From: Chionoecetes opilio | Lineage: Eukaryota > Arthropoda > Malacostraca > Decapoda > Majidae | Direction: 5' to 3' | DNA: 64,000 nt | NCBI GenBank assembly: GCA_016584305.1 | Contig: JACEEZ010020927.1 | Span: 108,501-172,500 of the forward strand | Part shown: positions 1-24,286 of the stretch, piece by piece | Layout of the letters: each line of letters opens with the position of its first letter | How positions within the stretch are numbered: the stretch's first letter is position 1 | Made by a program: the position numbers and the translations under genes | Notes under the pieces: generated by a model | Told to the model about the DNA's origin: nothing | Databases searched by the model: none | The model's input: only the letters and a program-made list of their open reading frames with translations

Positions 1-268
1 TGAAGTCCACATTCCTTGTAGTTCACTATCCTGTCATGTGTCCCTGTCATACTTTTCTAAGTTTCCTCTATTTCCTCCAACAAATTCACCATTACTCTTT
101 GTATATCCAATGCTAGACGTCTATGAAACTTGATATGAGGCAGTTTAGGATTATCTAGATCTAAGGTTAGGTATAGTGTTGTGGTCTTCCATCGGAGGGC
201 CGGACACTATTCTTTACCCACTCACATGTGACGTAACTCTCCCCACTACCTGTACGATTGACTACCTT

Positions 269-366
269 GTGTCAGTCAGTAATCACTTCTAACATATATA
301 ATAACTTGCATTACTATTACTATTGAATTTTTATTACATATGTTAGAAGTGATTACTGACTGACAC
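269..366. repeat. Short hairpin element (29-bp inverted ends)
   Basis: The 29 bases at 269-297 are repeated as their exact reverse complement at 338-366, around a 40-bp AT-rich loop. The ends read GTGTCAGTCAG. This looks like a miniature inverted-repeat element; no coding capacity is seen. Confidence 0.75.
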
Positions 367-1415
367 TTGTGCTCTATTGTTTCCACCTTGATAGTACCTT
401 GATATTCCTGGATTTGATTGTTACTTCCTTGATCGCGATGCTTCTCCGAGAAATAACCCGTTCGTGTTTATTGTTCAAGTTCTGTTTGTGTTGCATCTTT
501 CATCATTATAATTTTTTTCGGCCCTCATTTCTTCATCTCATGCGGCTGATGATAAATTTAAGCTAACACACGCAAGCTAATATATTCCTGTCTTTCTTTA
601 AGTAGCTATTCGTATGATACACTCGTTAATATGTGACGTAAGTGAAAAAATATGTATCGTATACCTACACGATATAATTTAGCTTATTTTTCCTTCTGCC
701 CGCAATGTAGATGTCACGTACGATATAGTTTCCATGATTATTAATTCTGTTCTCACTTTTACTATCTGGAGCGAGGAGAGAGTGGATGTTTACATGTGCT
801 ACAGGCATATTTGCAGTGACAGGGAGGGTTGAGGGGAATCTTTTATTTTTGTAGCATCTTCGTCATGGGTGGATAATAAAGTCACATGGGCGTCAGTAAA
901 ATGTTGGCGGCCGTGGTTGTATATACAGTCTGCCACGTGAGCTATTTTGCCCCGGTGGCTATGCAAGGATGTTTACCTATGAAAAAGTGAGTGTTAAAAT
1001 GGGGCCAAAATCCACAGGTATCGCAGGAGTGAAAAAAGAGAAAAAAAGTGTGAACTGTTTTGCCAGAGATGTGCAGTTGGGTGCCTGACAGTGACGTGGG
1101 CTCTGTAAACACTCTTAACCCTTCCTTAACGTCCTAACACTTTCTATATAAATGGCGTAGTCTGTGGAGCATCACGCCTTATGTTTGGGTGTGCCGGATT
1201 TGTGGTGGTGATATGTGACCGCAGATGGGAAATTCATATTATTAGCTTATGAAACATATTGCCTTAGGAAATTATCAAATGCGTAGTTGTTAGAAGGGAA
1301 GGTTTTTGGGAGTGCTTTAAAGAGTGTCTTGTGTAAGTTTTCTGTTACAAGTTGCACTCATCCTCAAGGCTTTACAGTTTGTTTATTTTCTTAATTTTTA
1401 TGCATCTATCTCTAA
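367..1415. other. Non-coding stretch, no recognised feature
   Basis: AT-rich, apparently single-copy DNA within the window. I see no convincing exon on either strand. The missing first coding exon of the RBM45-like gene, which should encode the RNP2 half of RRM1, was looked for here and not found. Confidence 0.4.
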
Positions 1416-1835
1416 TCTGAGGATGCTTGTATAGTGTCTTGTGGCAGTAGTTATGTGTTGCATTAGTGGTTTGCGACTGATCTTCAGAGTTATCTTCTAC
1501 CTACGTGAGAAAAACAAACTTCGCATATGTAGTTACTGCGGACACTGTATTTTTCTATAATCTGAGGATGCTTGTATAGTGTCTTACGGCAGTAGTTTGT
1601 TGTTGCATTAGTGGTTTGCGACTGATCTTTAAAGTTATCTTCTACCTACGTGAGAAAAACAAACTGCATACCTATGTAGTTACTGCGGACACTATTTTTC
1701 TCTAAGCTGAGGATGCTTATATAGTGTCTCATAACAGTAATAGGTGTTGCACTGTTGCATTAGTGGTTTCTGACTAATTTCCAAAGTAATCTCCTCTACG
1801 TACAAGGAAAAACAAACTGAATATGTGGTTGCTGC
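1416..1835. repeat. Tandem repeat, about 144 bp x 3
   Basis: Three head-to-tail copies begin near 1417, 1561 and 1705, each opening with CTGAGGATGCTT and running into a block containing GTGGTTTGCGACTGATC and GAGAAAAACAAACT. The third copy is more diverged. Confidence 0.8.
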
Positions 1836-2129
1836 GTACACATGCTGTTTCATCACACTTAGCGGGGAGATTCACCTCATGATGTTGGGAAGCAGAGCAC
1901 GGAGAATGGATGCTTAGATCATGATTGCACACTTGCTGTTTATTATGGAATTATTATTCAAGGGATGATAACTGTCTCAAGAGTAGTTACGGTGATGGTG
2001 GTGGTGGCTGTCGTAGAAGTGGCTCGTTTGGCCGTCTGCTGGTGATTAAAGGCTTTTGGGGCAAGTTTGATTTGGGTTAAGCTTCGAGTTTTTATCACTA
2101 GCTGCATCAGTCTGATTTTACAGAATGAT

Positions 2130-2437
<308 letters not shown>

Positions 2438-2639
2438 CACCTTATTAAACATTTCCATTCGTATAAGTTAATGGCACATGCAACTCCTTACGTTATATAA
2501 TGTTCGTCTGGTTAGTTTGTCATCCACACTGCTGGTTGTGGTGAAAGTAATGAGAGAGAGAGAGAAAGGGATCACTTTCTCCCAGCCAGTCACATGATAT
2601 GCATCGCACTCATCACCGCCAGATAATGAGTTGTGTCTG

Positions 2640-3105
2640 CTGGGGAGGGGATTGGGGGCGTGTCTGCTGGGGAAGGGATTGGGGGGGCGGGCTGCTTGGG
2701 AGATATTAAGGGGGGCGTGGCTGATGGGGAATGGGGGGCGTGTCTGCTCGTGAGGGGCATGGGGGGGCGTGGCTGCTTGGGAGATAATTAAGGGGGCGTG
2801 GCTGATGGGGAAGGGATTGGGGAGGCGTGGCTGCTTGGGGAGATAATTAAGGGGGGCGTGGCTGATGGGGAATGGGGGGCGTGTCTGCTTGTGAGGGGCA
2901 TGGGGGGGCGTGGCTGCTTGGGGAGATAATTAAGGGGGGCGTGTCTGCTTGTGAGGGGCATGGGGGGGCGTGGCTGCTTGGGGAGATAATTAAGGGGGGC
3001 GTGGCTGCTTGTAAGGGGGATGGGGGGCGTGTCTGCATGGGGGTGGGAATGGGGGGCGTGGCTGCTTGTGAGGGGAATGGGCGGGGGGCGTGGCTGCTTG
3101 CAACT
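2640..3105. repeat. G-rich minisatellite with a GGGGGGCGTG core
   Basis: About 14 irregular units built from GGGGGCGTGGCTGCTTG, alternating with GGGAGATAATTAAGG or TGAGGGGCATG spacers. The + strand has dense runs of 4-7 G that could form G-quadruplexes. Frames on both strands stay open because unit lengths are close to multiples of three; this is not evidence of coding. Confidence 0.9.
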
Positions 3106-3929
3106 GTAGGGGAAAAAGATGTTTGTGTTTGTTCCTTCCTGTGTGATAAATGTTTTGTTGGACATTAAAGTCTGAAGGTTTTTTTTTTAGCACCTCTCGT
3201 TCTCTCTCTTTCTCCTTCATATTTTTGTATCGTTTTCCCTTTGAGGCTGCAAAGGCTTAGCTTGTGGTTGAATTTAGGGAAGGTCACAAGGAAATTACAT
3301 TATATTAAAGTTGAGAAAGGGAAAGTATGAGCAGTATAAGTAAGTAAGTAAAGTATGATAAGTACTATTTCAGTTTATCGGCTTTGAATATTTTCCCTAT
3401 TATCATTTATATCAATAGCTTAGGTGAATATCCTGGTACAGAGAGGTGCAGATATTAAATTAACCTTTTATTGAGACACAAACATTAAATTTGTAAATAA
3501 GCTGCAGAGGGATGACAACCCGAGTGCTTTAGGGCAGGTTTTGTATAGGCGCCGTGACAGTGAGGGATGATTATTGAGGCGTGGTTCCAACACTTGCCTG
3601 TGGAGTAAATGGCTTAGCATAGTGGGTGGGTGTGTGGGTGTTGCCAGTATTATGATCAGGGCCATTAGGGGCACAGATAGGAGGGGCAGGTGGTGGCGTG
3701 AGAGCAGGGGGGGGAGGTGGGTACAGAAAGAGGAGGAAGAGGGGGTACAGAGCAGAACACACAAGTAGCCAATGCAGATAGAGCCATTTTAGGCCACAGT
3801 AAAGTTTGTGTGTGTCTGCGCAGTATAGTATATGTGTATAATGTGGTTGATCGCGATTCATTCATGATTTTCATTCACTTTTTTTCATGTGTGTGTGTGT
3901 ATAAGATGTTGGGTTTTCTCGTCACATTG

Positions 3930-4808
3930 TCGTGAAAAACTACCGGACTTCAGAATATTGTCGTGAAAAACTACCGGACATCAGAATATTGTCGTGAAAA
4001 ATATCGTACTTCAGAATATTGGCGTGAAAAATATCGTACTTCAGAATATTGGCGTGAAAAATGTCGTACTTCAGAATATTGGCGTGAAAAATATCGTACT
4101 TCAGAATGTTGGCGTGAAAAATATCGTACTTCAGAATATTGGCGTGAAAAATATCGTACTTCAGAATATTGGCGTGAAAAATACCGTACTTCAGAATATT
4201 GGCGTGAAAAATATCGTACTTCAGAATATTGGCGTGAAAAATATCGTACTTCAGAATATTGGCGTGAAAAACTACCGTACTTCAGAATATTGGCGTGAAA
4301 AATATCGTACTTCAGAATTTTGTCGTGAAAAACTACCGTACTTCAGAATATTGTCGTGAAAAATTACCGTACTTCAGAATATTGTCGTGAAAAATATCGT
4401 ACTTCAGAATATTGTCGTGAAAAATATCGTACTTCAGAATATTGTCGTGAAAAACTACCGTACTTCAGAATATTGTCGTGAAAAATATCGTACTTCAGAA
4501 TATTGTTGTGAAACAATCGTACTAAAGAATATTGTCGTGAAAAATATCGTACTTCAGAATATTGTCGTGAAAAACTACCGTACTTCAGAATATTGTCGTG
4601 AAAAACTACCGTACTTCAGAATATTGTCGTGAAAAACTACCGTACTTCAGAATATTGTCGTGAAAAACTACCGTACTTCAGAATATTGTCGTGAAAAACT
4701 ACCGTATTTCAGAATAGTCGTGAAAAACTACCGTACTTCAGAATAATGTCGTGAAAAACTACCGTACTTCAGAATAATGTCGTGAAAAATATCGTACTTC
4801 AGAATAAT
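3930..4808. repeat. 30-31 bp minisatellite, about 28 copies
   Basis: Head-to-tail copies of a unit opening CGTGAAAAA, then TATCGTACTTCAGAATATT or CTACCGTACTTCAGAATATT. 30-bp units (TATCG type) dominate the first half and 31-bp units (CTACCG type) the second. The 30-bp blocks leave all-frame ORFs. Units are contiguous with no spacers, so this is not a CRISPR. Confidence 0.95.
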
Positions 4809-5195
4809 GCGAGGCGACATTGTAAAATAATGCCGGTTTTTATGATACACATGGCATTTTTTTCAAGGGTTTTATGAGAGCATATTATTAGGGTAATTAA
4901 TATCATAAGGGTATTATCTTGAGCATGCCTAAATATACAGCACATGAAGCAGCTTACAAGGCAGGAACCAGACACCACAGGACATGGCAGAACACTTACT
5001 GGCTTGTTTATTCTCTTTTTAGTTATTACTTGTTACTTACTAGTATGTCTATCTATCTTACTATCCTCATGTTACTTACTATGCTGTCTATCTTATATTA
5101 TCTGTATATCTTACTACGTATCCTCATATTACTTACTATTCTGTCTTCCAAGTCCCCCCTTCTGACCTCACCCACTGGATAATGTTAGGACAGTG

Positions 5196-5407
5196 TTAAC
5201 CCCTTGAGACCCAGAACTTAATTTCCATTGTAATTTGACTACCGTTAGACGATATTTTGTGAACATAAGCAATATTTTATAGCTATGACCTGTTTAGTAT
5301 CCTTATCGACTAACTAATTTGGTATATTCAGTAACTTTTCGTAATTTTATGGCTCGAAAACATCCAATTTTATATAGCAAAGGAAAGATCTGAGTATGAA
5401 GAGGTTA
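5196..5407 (-). repeat. Hairpin-ended element family A, copy 1
   Basis: One of five copies of a roughly 205-bp sequence whose ends are inverted repeats: TTAACCCCTTGAG on one side and a degenerate AGAGGTTA on the other. The interior is shared with the copies near 7641, 13494, 22750 and 33509, including TAAACAGGTCATATCTATAAA read on the opposite strand. It is non-coding, consistent with a MITE with TTAA or TA targets. Confidence 0.8.
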
Positions 5408-5454
5408 CAAGTAGGAGCTTCATTTAGGGTTTATCAGTTGGCTTCTTGTTTGTA

Positions 5455-5935
5455 AGCCTTGAGATGTGGCTTACACATCTCCATATTCCTTGTTGCCGTC
5501 TTAAGAAGTCCTCCGATCTGACCTCACCCACTGGATAATATTAGGACAGTGTTAAATATTCCTTGTTGCTGTCTTAAGAAGTCCTCCTCCGATCCGACCT
5601 CACCCACTGGATAATATTAGGACAGTGTTAATTAAATATTCCTTGTTGCTGTCTTAAGAAGTCCTCCTCCGATCTGACCTCACCCACTGGATAATATTAG
5701 GACAGTGTTAAATATTCCTTGTTGCTGTCTTAAGAAGTCCTCCGATCTGACCTCATCCACTGGATAATGTTAGGACAGTGTTAAATATTCCTTGTTGCTG
5801 TCTTAAGAAGTCCTCCGATCTGACCTCACCCACTGGATAATGTTAGAACAGTATTAAATATTCCTTGTTGCTGTCTAAGAAGTCCTCCGATCTGACCTCA
5901 CCCACTGGATAATGTTAGAACAGTGTTAAAAGTAA
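5455..5935. repeat. Tandem repeat, 74-80 bp x 6
   Basis: Six units each contain AAATATTCCTTGTTGCTGTC, AAGAAGTCCTCCGATCTGAC and CTCACCCACTGGATAATGTT. A single related half-unit lies at 5145-5195 beside family A copy 1, suggesting the array grew from DNA next to that insertion. Confidence 0.9.
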
Positions 5936-6175
5936 GAGCTACATTTTGGGTTTGATTAAGTTGTTTAAAGTTGTAAGGTTGAAAGTTGTTTAAAGTTGTT
6001 CCTTCAGTTGGCTTGTTGTTCTTAAGCCTTGAGATATGGATGGTTGTGAGGAAAGTTAGTGGAACAATAGTGATATGTCAGTGTCTGTCAGTCTGTACTC
6101 TTTAACTTTCTCTCTGTCTGTCTTATTTCCGGAGCTTGTACTTGTATCCGTTTATCTCCCAGCTTCCTCGCCTCC

Positions 6176-6945
6176 CTATCATCTCTCTCACACTATCTCT
6201 CTCATACTATCTCTATCTCTTAACTCTCATACTATCTCTATCTCTAACTCTCATACTATCTCTCTCTAACTCTCTCATACTATCTCTATCTCTAACTCTC
6301 ACACTATCTCTATCTTCATACTATCTCTATCTCTAACTCTCATACTATCTCTATCTCTAACTCTCTCACACTATCTCTATCTCTAACTCTCATACTATCT
6401 CTATCTCTAACTCTCTCATACTATCTCTATCTCTAACTCTCTCATACTATCTATATCTCTAACTCACACTATCTCTATCTCTAACTCTCATACTATCTCT
6501 ATCTCTAACTCTCATACTATCTCTATCTCTAACTCTCTCATACTATCTCTATCTCTAACTCTCATACTATCTCTATCTCTAACTCTCATACTATCTCTAT
6601 CTCTAACTCTCTCATACTATCTCTATCTCTAACTCTCACACACTATCTCTATCTCTAACTCTCATACTATCTCTATCTCTAACTCTCTCATACTATCTCT
6701 ATCTCTAACTCTCTCATACTATCTCTATCTCTAACTCTCTCATACTATCTCTATCTCTACTCTCACACTATCTCTAACTCATCTATCTCTATCAACTCTA
6801 CACCCATCTCTCTCATACTATCTCTATCTCTAATCTCCACTATTCACTTGATCTCTAACTTCATACTATCTCTATCTCTAACTCACACTATCTCTATCTC
6901 TAACTCTCATACTATCTCTATCTCTTACTCTCACACTTTCATACT
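6176..6945. repeat. Minisatellite of ACTATCTCTATCTCTAACTC units
   Basis: About 770 bp of 22-26 bp pyrimidine-rich units with CTCATACTATCTCTATCTCT as the core. Units near 6760-6860 are irregular. No coding potential. Confidence 0.92.
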
Positions 6946-7072
6946 TCCTAAGTTCTTTTGGTTTGAATAATCTCTGTCTGTCTATTCCTCAAGCTTCTTC
7001 ATATAGGAGTATGTAAACACAAATGAAGCCCTTGGTCCTATGTGTATGAATATCCTGATACCTCCAAGCTTC

Positions 7073-7073
<1 letters not shown>

Positions 7074-7143
<70 letters not shown>
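7074..7143. repeat. (CA)n microsatellite
   Basis: About 35 uninterrupted CA dinucleotides. Confidence 0.97.
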
Positions 7144-7145
<2 letters not shown>

Positions 7146-7374
7146 ATTACAGGCGTTGTTCCAGAAAACTTTCACCTGCCGGAACTGGATGTAATGATCC
7201 CTCTCGTGATTGCCAGGTGGTTAGGTTGCATTGTGTTTGAGCAATCCCTTTCACTTGTACTCTAAATGCACTGTGATGCCCCAATTGTTGTGTTGAAAGT
7301 GTTATTCTTATCATACTTGTACAAAAATGGTGGGTGAAAAAGAAAAAAGTGGAAAAATGAAAAGGTGATGTTAT

Positions 7375-7625
7375 TTTTATCATACTTGTAAAAAAATTAT
7401 ATATACAACACGTACTACTTGTAAACAAATCATATATACAACACGTACTTGTAAACAAATCATATATACAACACGTACTTGTAAAAAAATCATATAAACA
7501 ACTCTTACTTGTAAAAAAGTTTTAAAAAAAATCACACATACAACAAACTTGTAAAAAAGTTTAAATACAAGTTTTTTTAATTAGTAATAATTAAAATTAA
7601 AGTTAAAAATCATATATACAAGACA
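7375..7625. repeat. AT-rich tandem repeat (CATATATACAACACGTACTT)
   Basis: Four or five degenerate 29-31 bp units containing ATATATACAACACGTACTTG, then A/T-rich decay. Confidence 0.75.
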
Positions 7626-7640
7626 TCCTGGCAATGCTTT

Positions 7641-7868
7641 CAACCCCATGAGGCCCATAACGTAAATTCTATTGTAATTTAGGTACCATTCAACGATTTT
7701 TAGTGAATATCAGCAATGTTTTATAGATATGACCTGTTTAGTATCCTTGACCACTTGTATTAAGCTACTATTAAGCAAGCACTTGTATGTAGCTACTTCT
7801 CGAAATCCTATGGCTAACAACAGACAATTTTATATAGCAAAGGAAAGATCTGGGCGTGAAGGGGTTAA
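7641..7868 (-). repeat. Hairpin-ended element family A, copy 2
   Basis: Same orientation as copy 1. One end is CAACCCCATGAGGCCCATAA and the other GAAGGGGTTAA. It shares TTTTATAGATATGACCTGTT with the other copies. Confidence 0.75.
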
Positions 7869-8265
7869 CCTCATAAAGTGTGTTCTTGCATCAGTAAAGA
7901 ACATCGCAAATCTTGGGTTTTGTTCAAAGCCATTAATTTTGTTTGTCAGTGAAATGTTGCTGTGAATAATGTGGGTGTTTTGTAAGACTAGCCGTGTTGT
8001 TGTTTTCACTGCATTTTAACTTACTATATGGCTTATTTTTACATCATGTCATTAGTAACTATTTATACCAGGTAATATTGCAAACGGGAAAGATTATATC
8101 CTTTGCGTTGATGTGTTTTCTGTTTTTCTTTCCTCGTGTTTTCATCTCAAAAGTCGTGAGGTGCCGTCGATGTCGTACTGATGCCGTTCTTCAAAATAAC
8201 ACTGACGGCACATTTTTCATTGTATTGCCTTCATACATACATTTAAATCTGATCTCTATATGTTC

Positions 8266-8812
8266 GTAGGTCTCACGGCCTCTTGTAGCTTCCTTAAAAT
8301 AACACTCTAGGCACATTTATCATTGTATTGCCTTCATCCGTACATTTAAATCTGATCTCTTTATGTTCGTAGGTCTCACGGCCTCTTGTAGCTTCCTTAA
8401 AATAACACTTTAGGCACATTTATCATTGTATTACCTTCATCCATACATTTAAATCTGATCTCTATATGTTCGTAGGTCTCACAGCCTCTTGTAGCTTCCT
8501 TAAAATAACACTAGGCACATTTATCATTGTATTGCCTTCATCCATACATTTAAATCTGATCTCTATATGTTCGTAGGTCTCACGGCCTCTTGTAGCTTCC
8601 TTAAAATAACACTGACGGCACGTTTTTCATTATATTACCTTCATCCATACATTTAAATCTGATCTCTTTATGTTCGTAGGTCTCACGGCCTCTTGTAGCT
8701 TCCTTAAAATAACACTGACGGCACATTTATCATTGTATTGCCTTCATCCGTACATTTAAATCTGATCTCTATATGTTCGTAGGTCTCACGGCCTCTTGTA
8801 GCTTCCTTATGG
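8266..8812 (+). repeat. Tandem repeat, about 103 bp x 6, containing a retrotransposon 3' end
   Basis: Five full units plus a partial one each start with GTAGGTCTCACGGCCTCTTG and TAGCTTCCTTA, then AAATAACACT and about 60 unique bases to CTCTATATGTTC. The first block is the 3' terminus of the non-LTR retrotransposon whose tails lie at 9488-9728 and 12130-12318, so that tail has been amplified inside a satellite-like unit. Confidence 0.85.
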
Positions 8813-9269
8813 TCTTATAATCAGTCGTCTTTGTCGTTAATTAATTGTACACAAACACAAGGCATTATATATGTATGCTGAGAAACCTTCAATAAGGAAT
8901 CTAAATGCATATATGGTTTATTTATACACTAGTACTATATGGAGCTGTCTAAAATAACTAATTGTGGCTAAATAATACGGGCACAACCTGCATTAAGTCT
9001 CTCAAAGCAGTGGATAATGTGTGTGATGTGATAATATGTGTCTATAATGTGATGATGTATGTGTGTATGTGATAATATGTCTAATGTGATGTATGTGTGT
9101 TATATGTGATAGATAATATGTGTCTTTATAATGTGAGGATATGTGTGTGTGATATGTGATAATATTCTGTTATGTCTGGAATGTTTGTCTATATGTTATG
9201 TTATGTCATCTGTTATGTTATGTCTATATTCTGGAATGCCTGTTACATGTGATGATGTTGTCTTTTCAG
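8813..9269. other. Intron DNA before the first visible RBM45 exon
   Basis: AT-rich, with a GTGATAATATGTGT-type degenerate repeat from about 9010 to 9240, then a TGTCTTTTCAG acceptor at 9260-9269. No other feature seen. Confidence 0.5.
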
Positions 9270-21231
<11,962 letters not shown>

Positions 21232-22749
21232 GTCGGCTTGAGGCAGAGGTATGAGGAGAAGGTTGTTGTGGGCAGGTGGGGATGGGCACTGCACTCGTAG
21301 GATGGTTAACTATAACCATTAAGCTATGTTTGCATTGAACAATTGTTAGCTCTATGGATTTTGTTTATTGTTGATATTTTTCCATTATTTGATGATGCTA
21401 GTGTGCATTTCTGACACGTATCATAACACTTTGATGGGTCATATGGAAGTATTTATTGAAAGCTGCCGAGATAACCTTGGCTTCGTGCTGTACGTGTTCT
21501 CCTTAAAAGAGCATTCACTCAATGATGTGAACTCATCAGTAACACATTGTGTCTAAAGGGACAGTTCACATTTGAATTAATGTAAATATGTGATTTTTTA
21601 TCTGCATGATAGGATGTATAAGGAGGTTGTAGGTGTTTCCTTATTGTTTTTTAAAGCAAATATTTGTGTTTTCAGCATGCGTTATCTGTAAATACAGTAC
21701 ATCTTTGGCATGCATTGATTGATTGATTCATGTATTTTCTGTGTACTCCGCATAATCACACACGTGTATATTTTATAAGATGTTTGCATTTGAGAGTATC
21801 ATTCCATTAAGGGCTAAGGCTGACTGTGTGTGTCTTTGTACTGTTTAAGGTTTAGGTGTTACTGTGACCGGCTGTGATAACGATGATCTGTGATATATAG
21901 ATAGTAGCATGTTGCGGGGACACACATGGCATGCTGGAGGTAGCGTCTTGGTGTTCTGGCTTGGTGCCTCTGTAGTGACTTGCATGCACCATCATTCTCC
22001 TCACCCTTCAGGCCAGCCACACACAGGGACGGTACCTACTAGGGTCACTATGGACAGTAATATTAGGGTCACGTGGGTGTTGTGGTGGCTTGTGAGTGCA
22101 TTCAGGAAGGTTGTGGTATAACAGAACTCTTGATCTTTCTCATCTTCTCATTTGCAACGTTGAATGCAAGGAAGTTAGTCAGGAGTCTGGCTTTCAAAGG
22201 ATTGTTAGAGGTTTGCAGTGGTGATTTTCCTCCCATTTTATTTACAACAATTTACCAGGAAATGGAATACAGCGTGTGGGAATGTTGTGACAGAATTGTA
22301 GTGGTGATTTTCCTCCCATTTTATTTACAACAAAATTCCTAGGTTAGTTTGAGTCACACTACAACTTTTTATCATTGTGGTTTGTTGTTGTTGAACTGAG
22401 AGCTTTGATTCTTTCGCTTAGATAGAACTGATACAGGACTCTTGAGAAGTTAGAAATTAAGCATTACTGTCATCTTCCAAATCATTAGTGTCCAGAATCA
22501 TTCTTTACCAGGAAATGGAATACAGCGTGTGGGAATGTTGTGACAGCATTGTACGTCATGGAAATTTAATGCTTAGATATTAATTTGCTTTAGAATTGTG
22601 CGTTGCGTAACACAGTCATAGGGAACGTAACGCATTGGTGAGCTGCTCTCTTCATCTTCAGTACTTGCTGCAGGAACTAAGCATAGTATTTTTTTTCCAT
22701 GGTAAGAACATCATTTTGCATCTCCTTGAGGCATGTTGTTGCAGCCCTT
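21232..22749 (+). other. RBM45 3' UTR and downstream DNA
   Basis: AT-rich, non-coding. It includes a split direct duplication: CCAGGAAATGGAATACAGCG and GTGTGGGAATGTTGTGACAG occur at about 22256-22295 and 22508-22547, and TGATTTTCCTCCCATTTTAT at about 22221 and 22304. No clear poly(A) site can be picked; AATAAA hexamers occur later, for example at 25628-25633. Confidence 0.4.
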
Positions 22750-22959
22750 CGCCCCTTCACGCCCAGATCTCTCCTTGGCTATAAAAAATTGTATGTTGTT
22801 AGCCATAAAATTACGAAAAATAACTGAATATACCAAAGTAGTTAGTCGACAAGAATACTAAACAGGTCATATCTATAAAATATTGTTTATATTCACAAAA
22901 AATTGTCTAATGGTAGCCAAATTACAATGGAAATTACGTTCTGGTCCTCAAGGGGTTAA
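22750..22959 (+). repeat. Hairpin-ended element family A, copy 4
   Basis: Starts GCCCCTTCACGCCCAGATC and ends GTCCTCAAGGGGTTAA; same orientation as the 13494 and 33509 copies. Confidence 0.84.
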
Positions 22960-23967
22960 AGCCTGCCATGTCCTCTGACCCTTGAGCAGCCGTGTATACA
23001 TGTGACAGGCCAGACACTGCTCTCCCTCCACTGTGAACATCTCATAGCTTTATCATCAGCATGTATGATCTGTGTTGGCTTGGCAGAACATCTTTGCCAT
23101 GTGGTATGTGGTTGGTATCCCGGTGTTATGAGGACGAGGAATCTCATGACAACAGCATGTGCAGCGATAGTCTGAGGACATCATGGGAGAGCAGCATTAA
23201 CTTTGCCCCGGATGTCGTTTACACTCAAAGATTTCTAGAGCTTAAAGAAAAGGAATTAATGTCATATAAAGGAAGAAAATGTGTTTTGAACTACTACTAT
23301 AAGTTTGTGTTAGGCCTATGAACTATTCATGTTCATGTGCAAGACTGCTGTACATGAACAGGCTGCTGACTTGCCATGGACTCACTAAGTGACGGTGTCG
23401 CATGAATCTGATGTTTACAGACGAGGTTAAAGGAAAGTCGCTGTTTTTTTTCAGAAAGCATGTTTTGTTGTGTCAATGAGTAGTTTGGGAAAGTTTATGC
23501 AGTTACCGTGGGTAATATATTCTAGCGGTCCGAGCAGATCGGTTGTCAAGACGTGGACGTGAGTAAGGAATGGTATTTCAAGCCAAATTTCTTTTTGACC
23601 TTGTTGGCATATTTCTCTTGACTTACCCAGATGAGATGACCATGACAGAACGACCCTTTTTTTACTATTATTTCCCCTCCTCCCTAGTCCCCTTCTCCCT
23701 CAGCCAAAGCCTCCTTATTTCTCTTCTCTGCACTGTATTCTTATTCTGATGAAAGGTTTGGAAATTAAATGCACACCACAGGTGTAGTAGTGATGGATAG
23801 AATAGATCATTAAATAGCAAGCCTTTTCCATTCCTGGAGTTGATCCACTAAGGCCAGGTACAGAGGCACCCAGGCGGCGGTGCAGAGGTACAGAGGCACC
23901 CGGGCGGCGGCGCCCACAGTGGCGGTGCAGACTTGGCAAGCACGGGCTTTGCCGTCTGTGCTGCAGA
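22960..23967. other. Intergenic, nothing recognised
   Basis: No exon, RNA gene or element found. A short GGTACAGAGGCACCC direct repeat lies near 23855-23900. Confidence 0.4.
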
Positions 23968-24286
23968 GAATATTCTTCATTGAATACACAAAGCAACATT
24001 GATTTTCTGTCACTAAAAGCTGAAAGGTTTCAGGAATATTGGAACAGTAGATTCTAAGGCCTCACTTTGAAGCTATTTTGATTGTTTTATTTAATGGGTA
24101 AAAAAGGTGAATGTGCCACCGGACACATTCACCTTTTTAGGCATTAAATAAAACAATCAAAATCCGCAGAGAAAATAGCTTCAAAGTGAGGCCTTAGAAT
24201 CTACTCTGTTCCAATATTCCTGAAACCTTTCAGCTTTTAGTGACAGAAAATCAATGTTGCTTTGTGTATTCAATGAAGAATATTTT
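23968..24286. repeat. 320-bp hairpin with about 150-bp arms
   Basis: The left arm starts GAATATTCTTCATTGAATAC and the right arm ends GTATTCAATGAAGAATATTT. The arms share CTAAGGCCTCACTTTGAAGC and its complement with few mismatches and meet at GTGCCACCGGACAC near 24118. Next to the apex is TTTTTAGGCATTAAAT, also found at the 3' end of the retrotransposon fragment at 28355-28995. Confidence 0.9.

Noticed and set aside
3963..4632. Regular 30-bp repeats considered as a CRISPR or a repeat protein
   Set aside because: No spacers between units and a eukaryotic context rule out CRISPR; frames are by-products of a 30-bp period.
21368..21556. Short frames in the RBM45 3' region as additional exons or a small gene
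   Set aside because: They follow the stop codon, lack splice context and have no recognisable domain.
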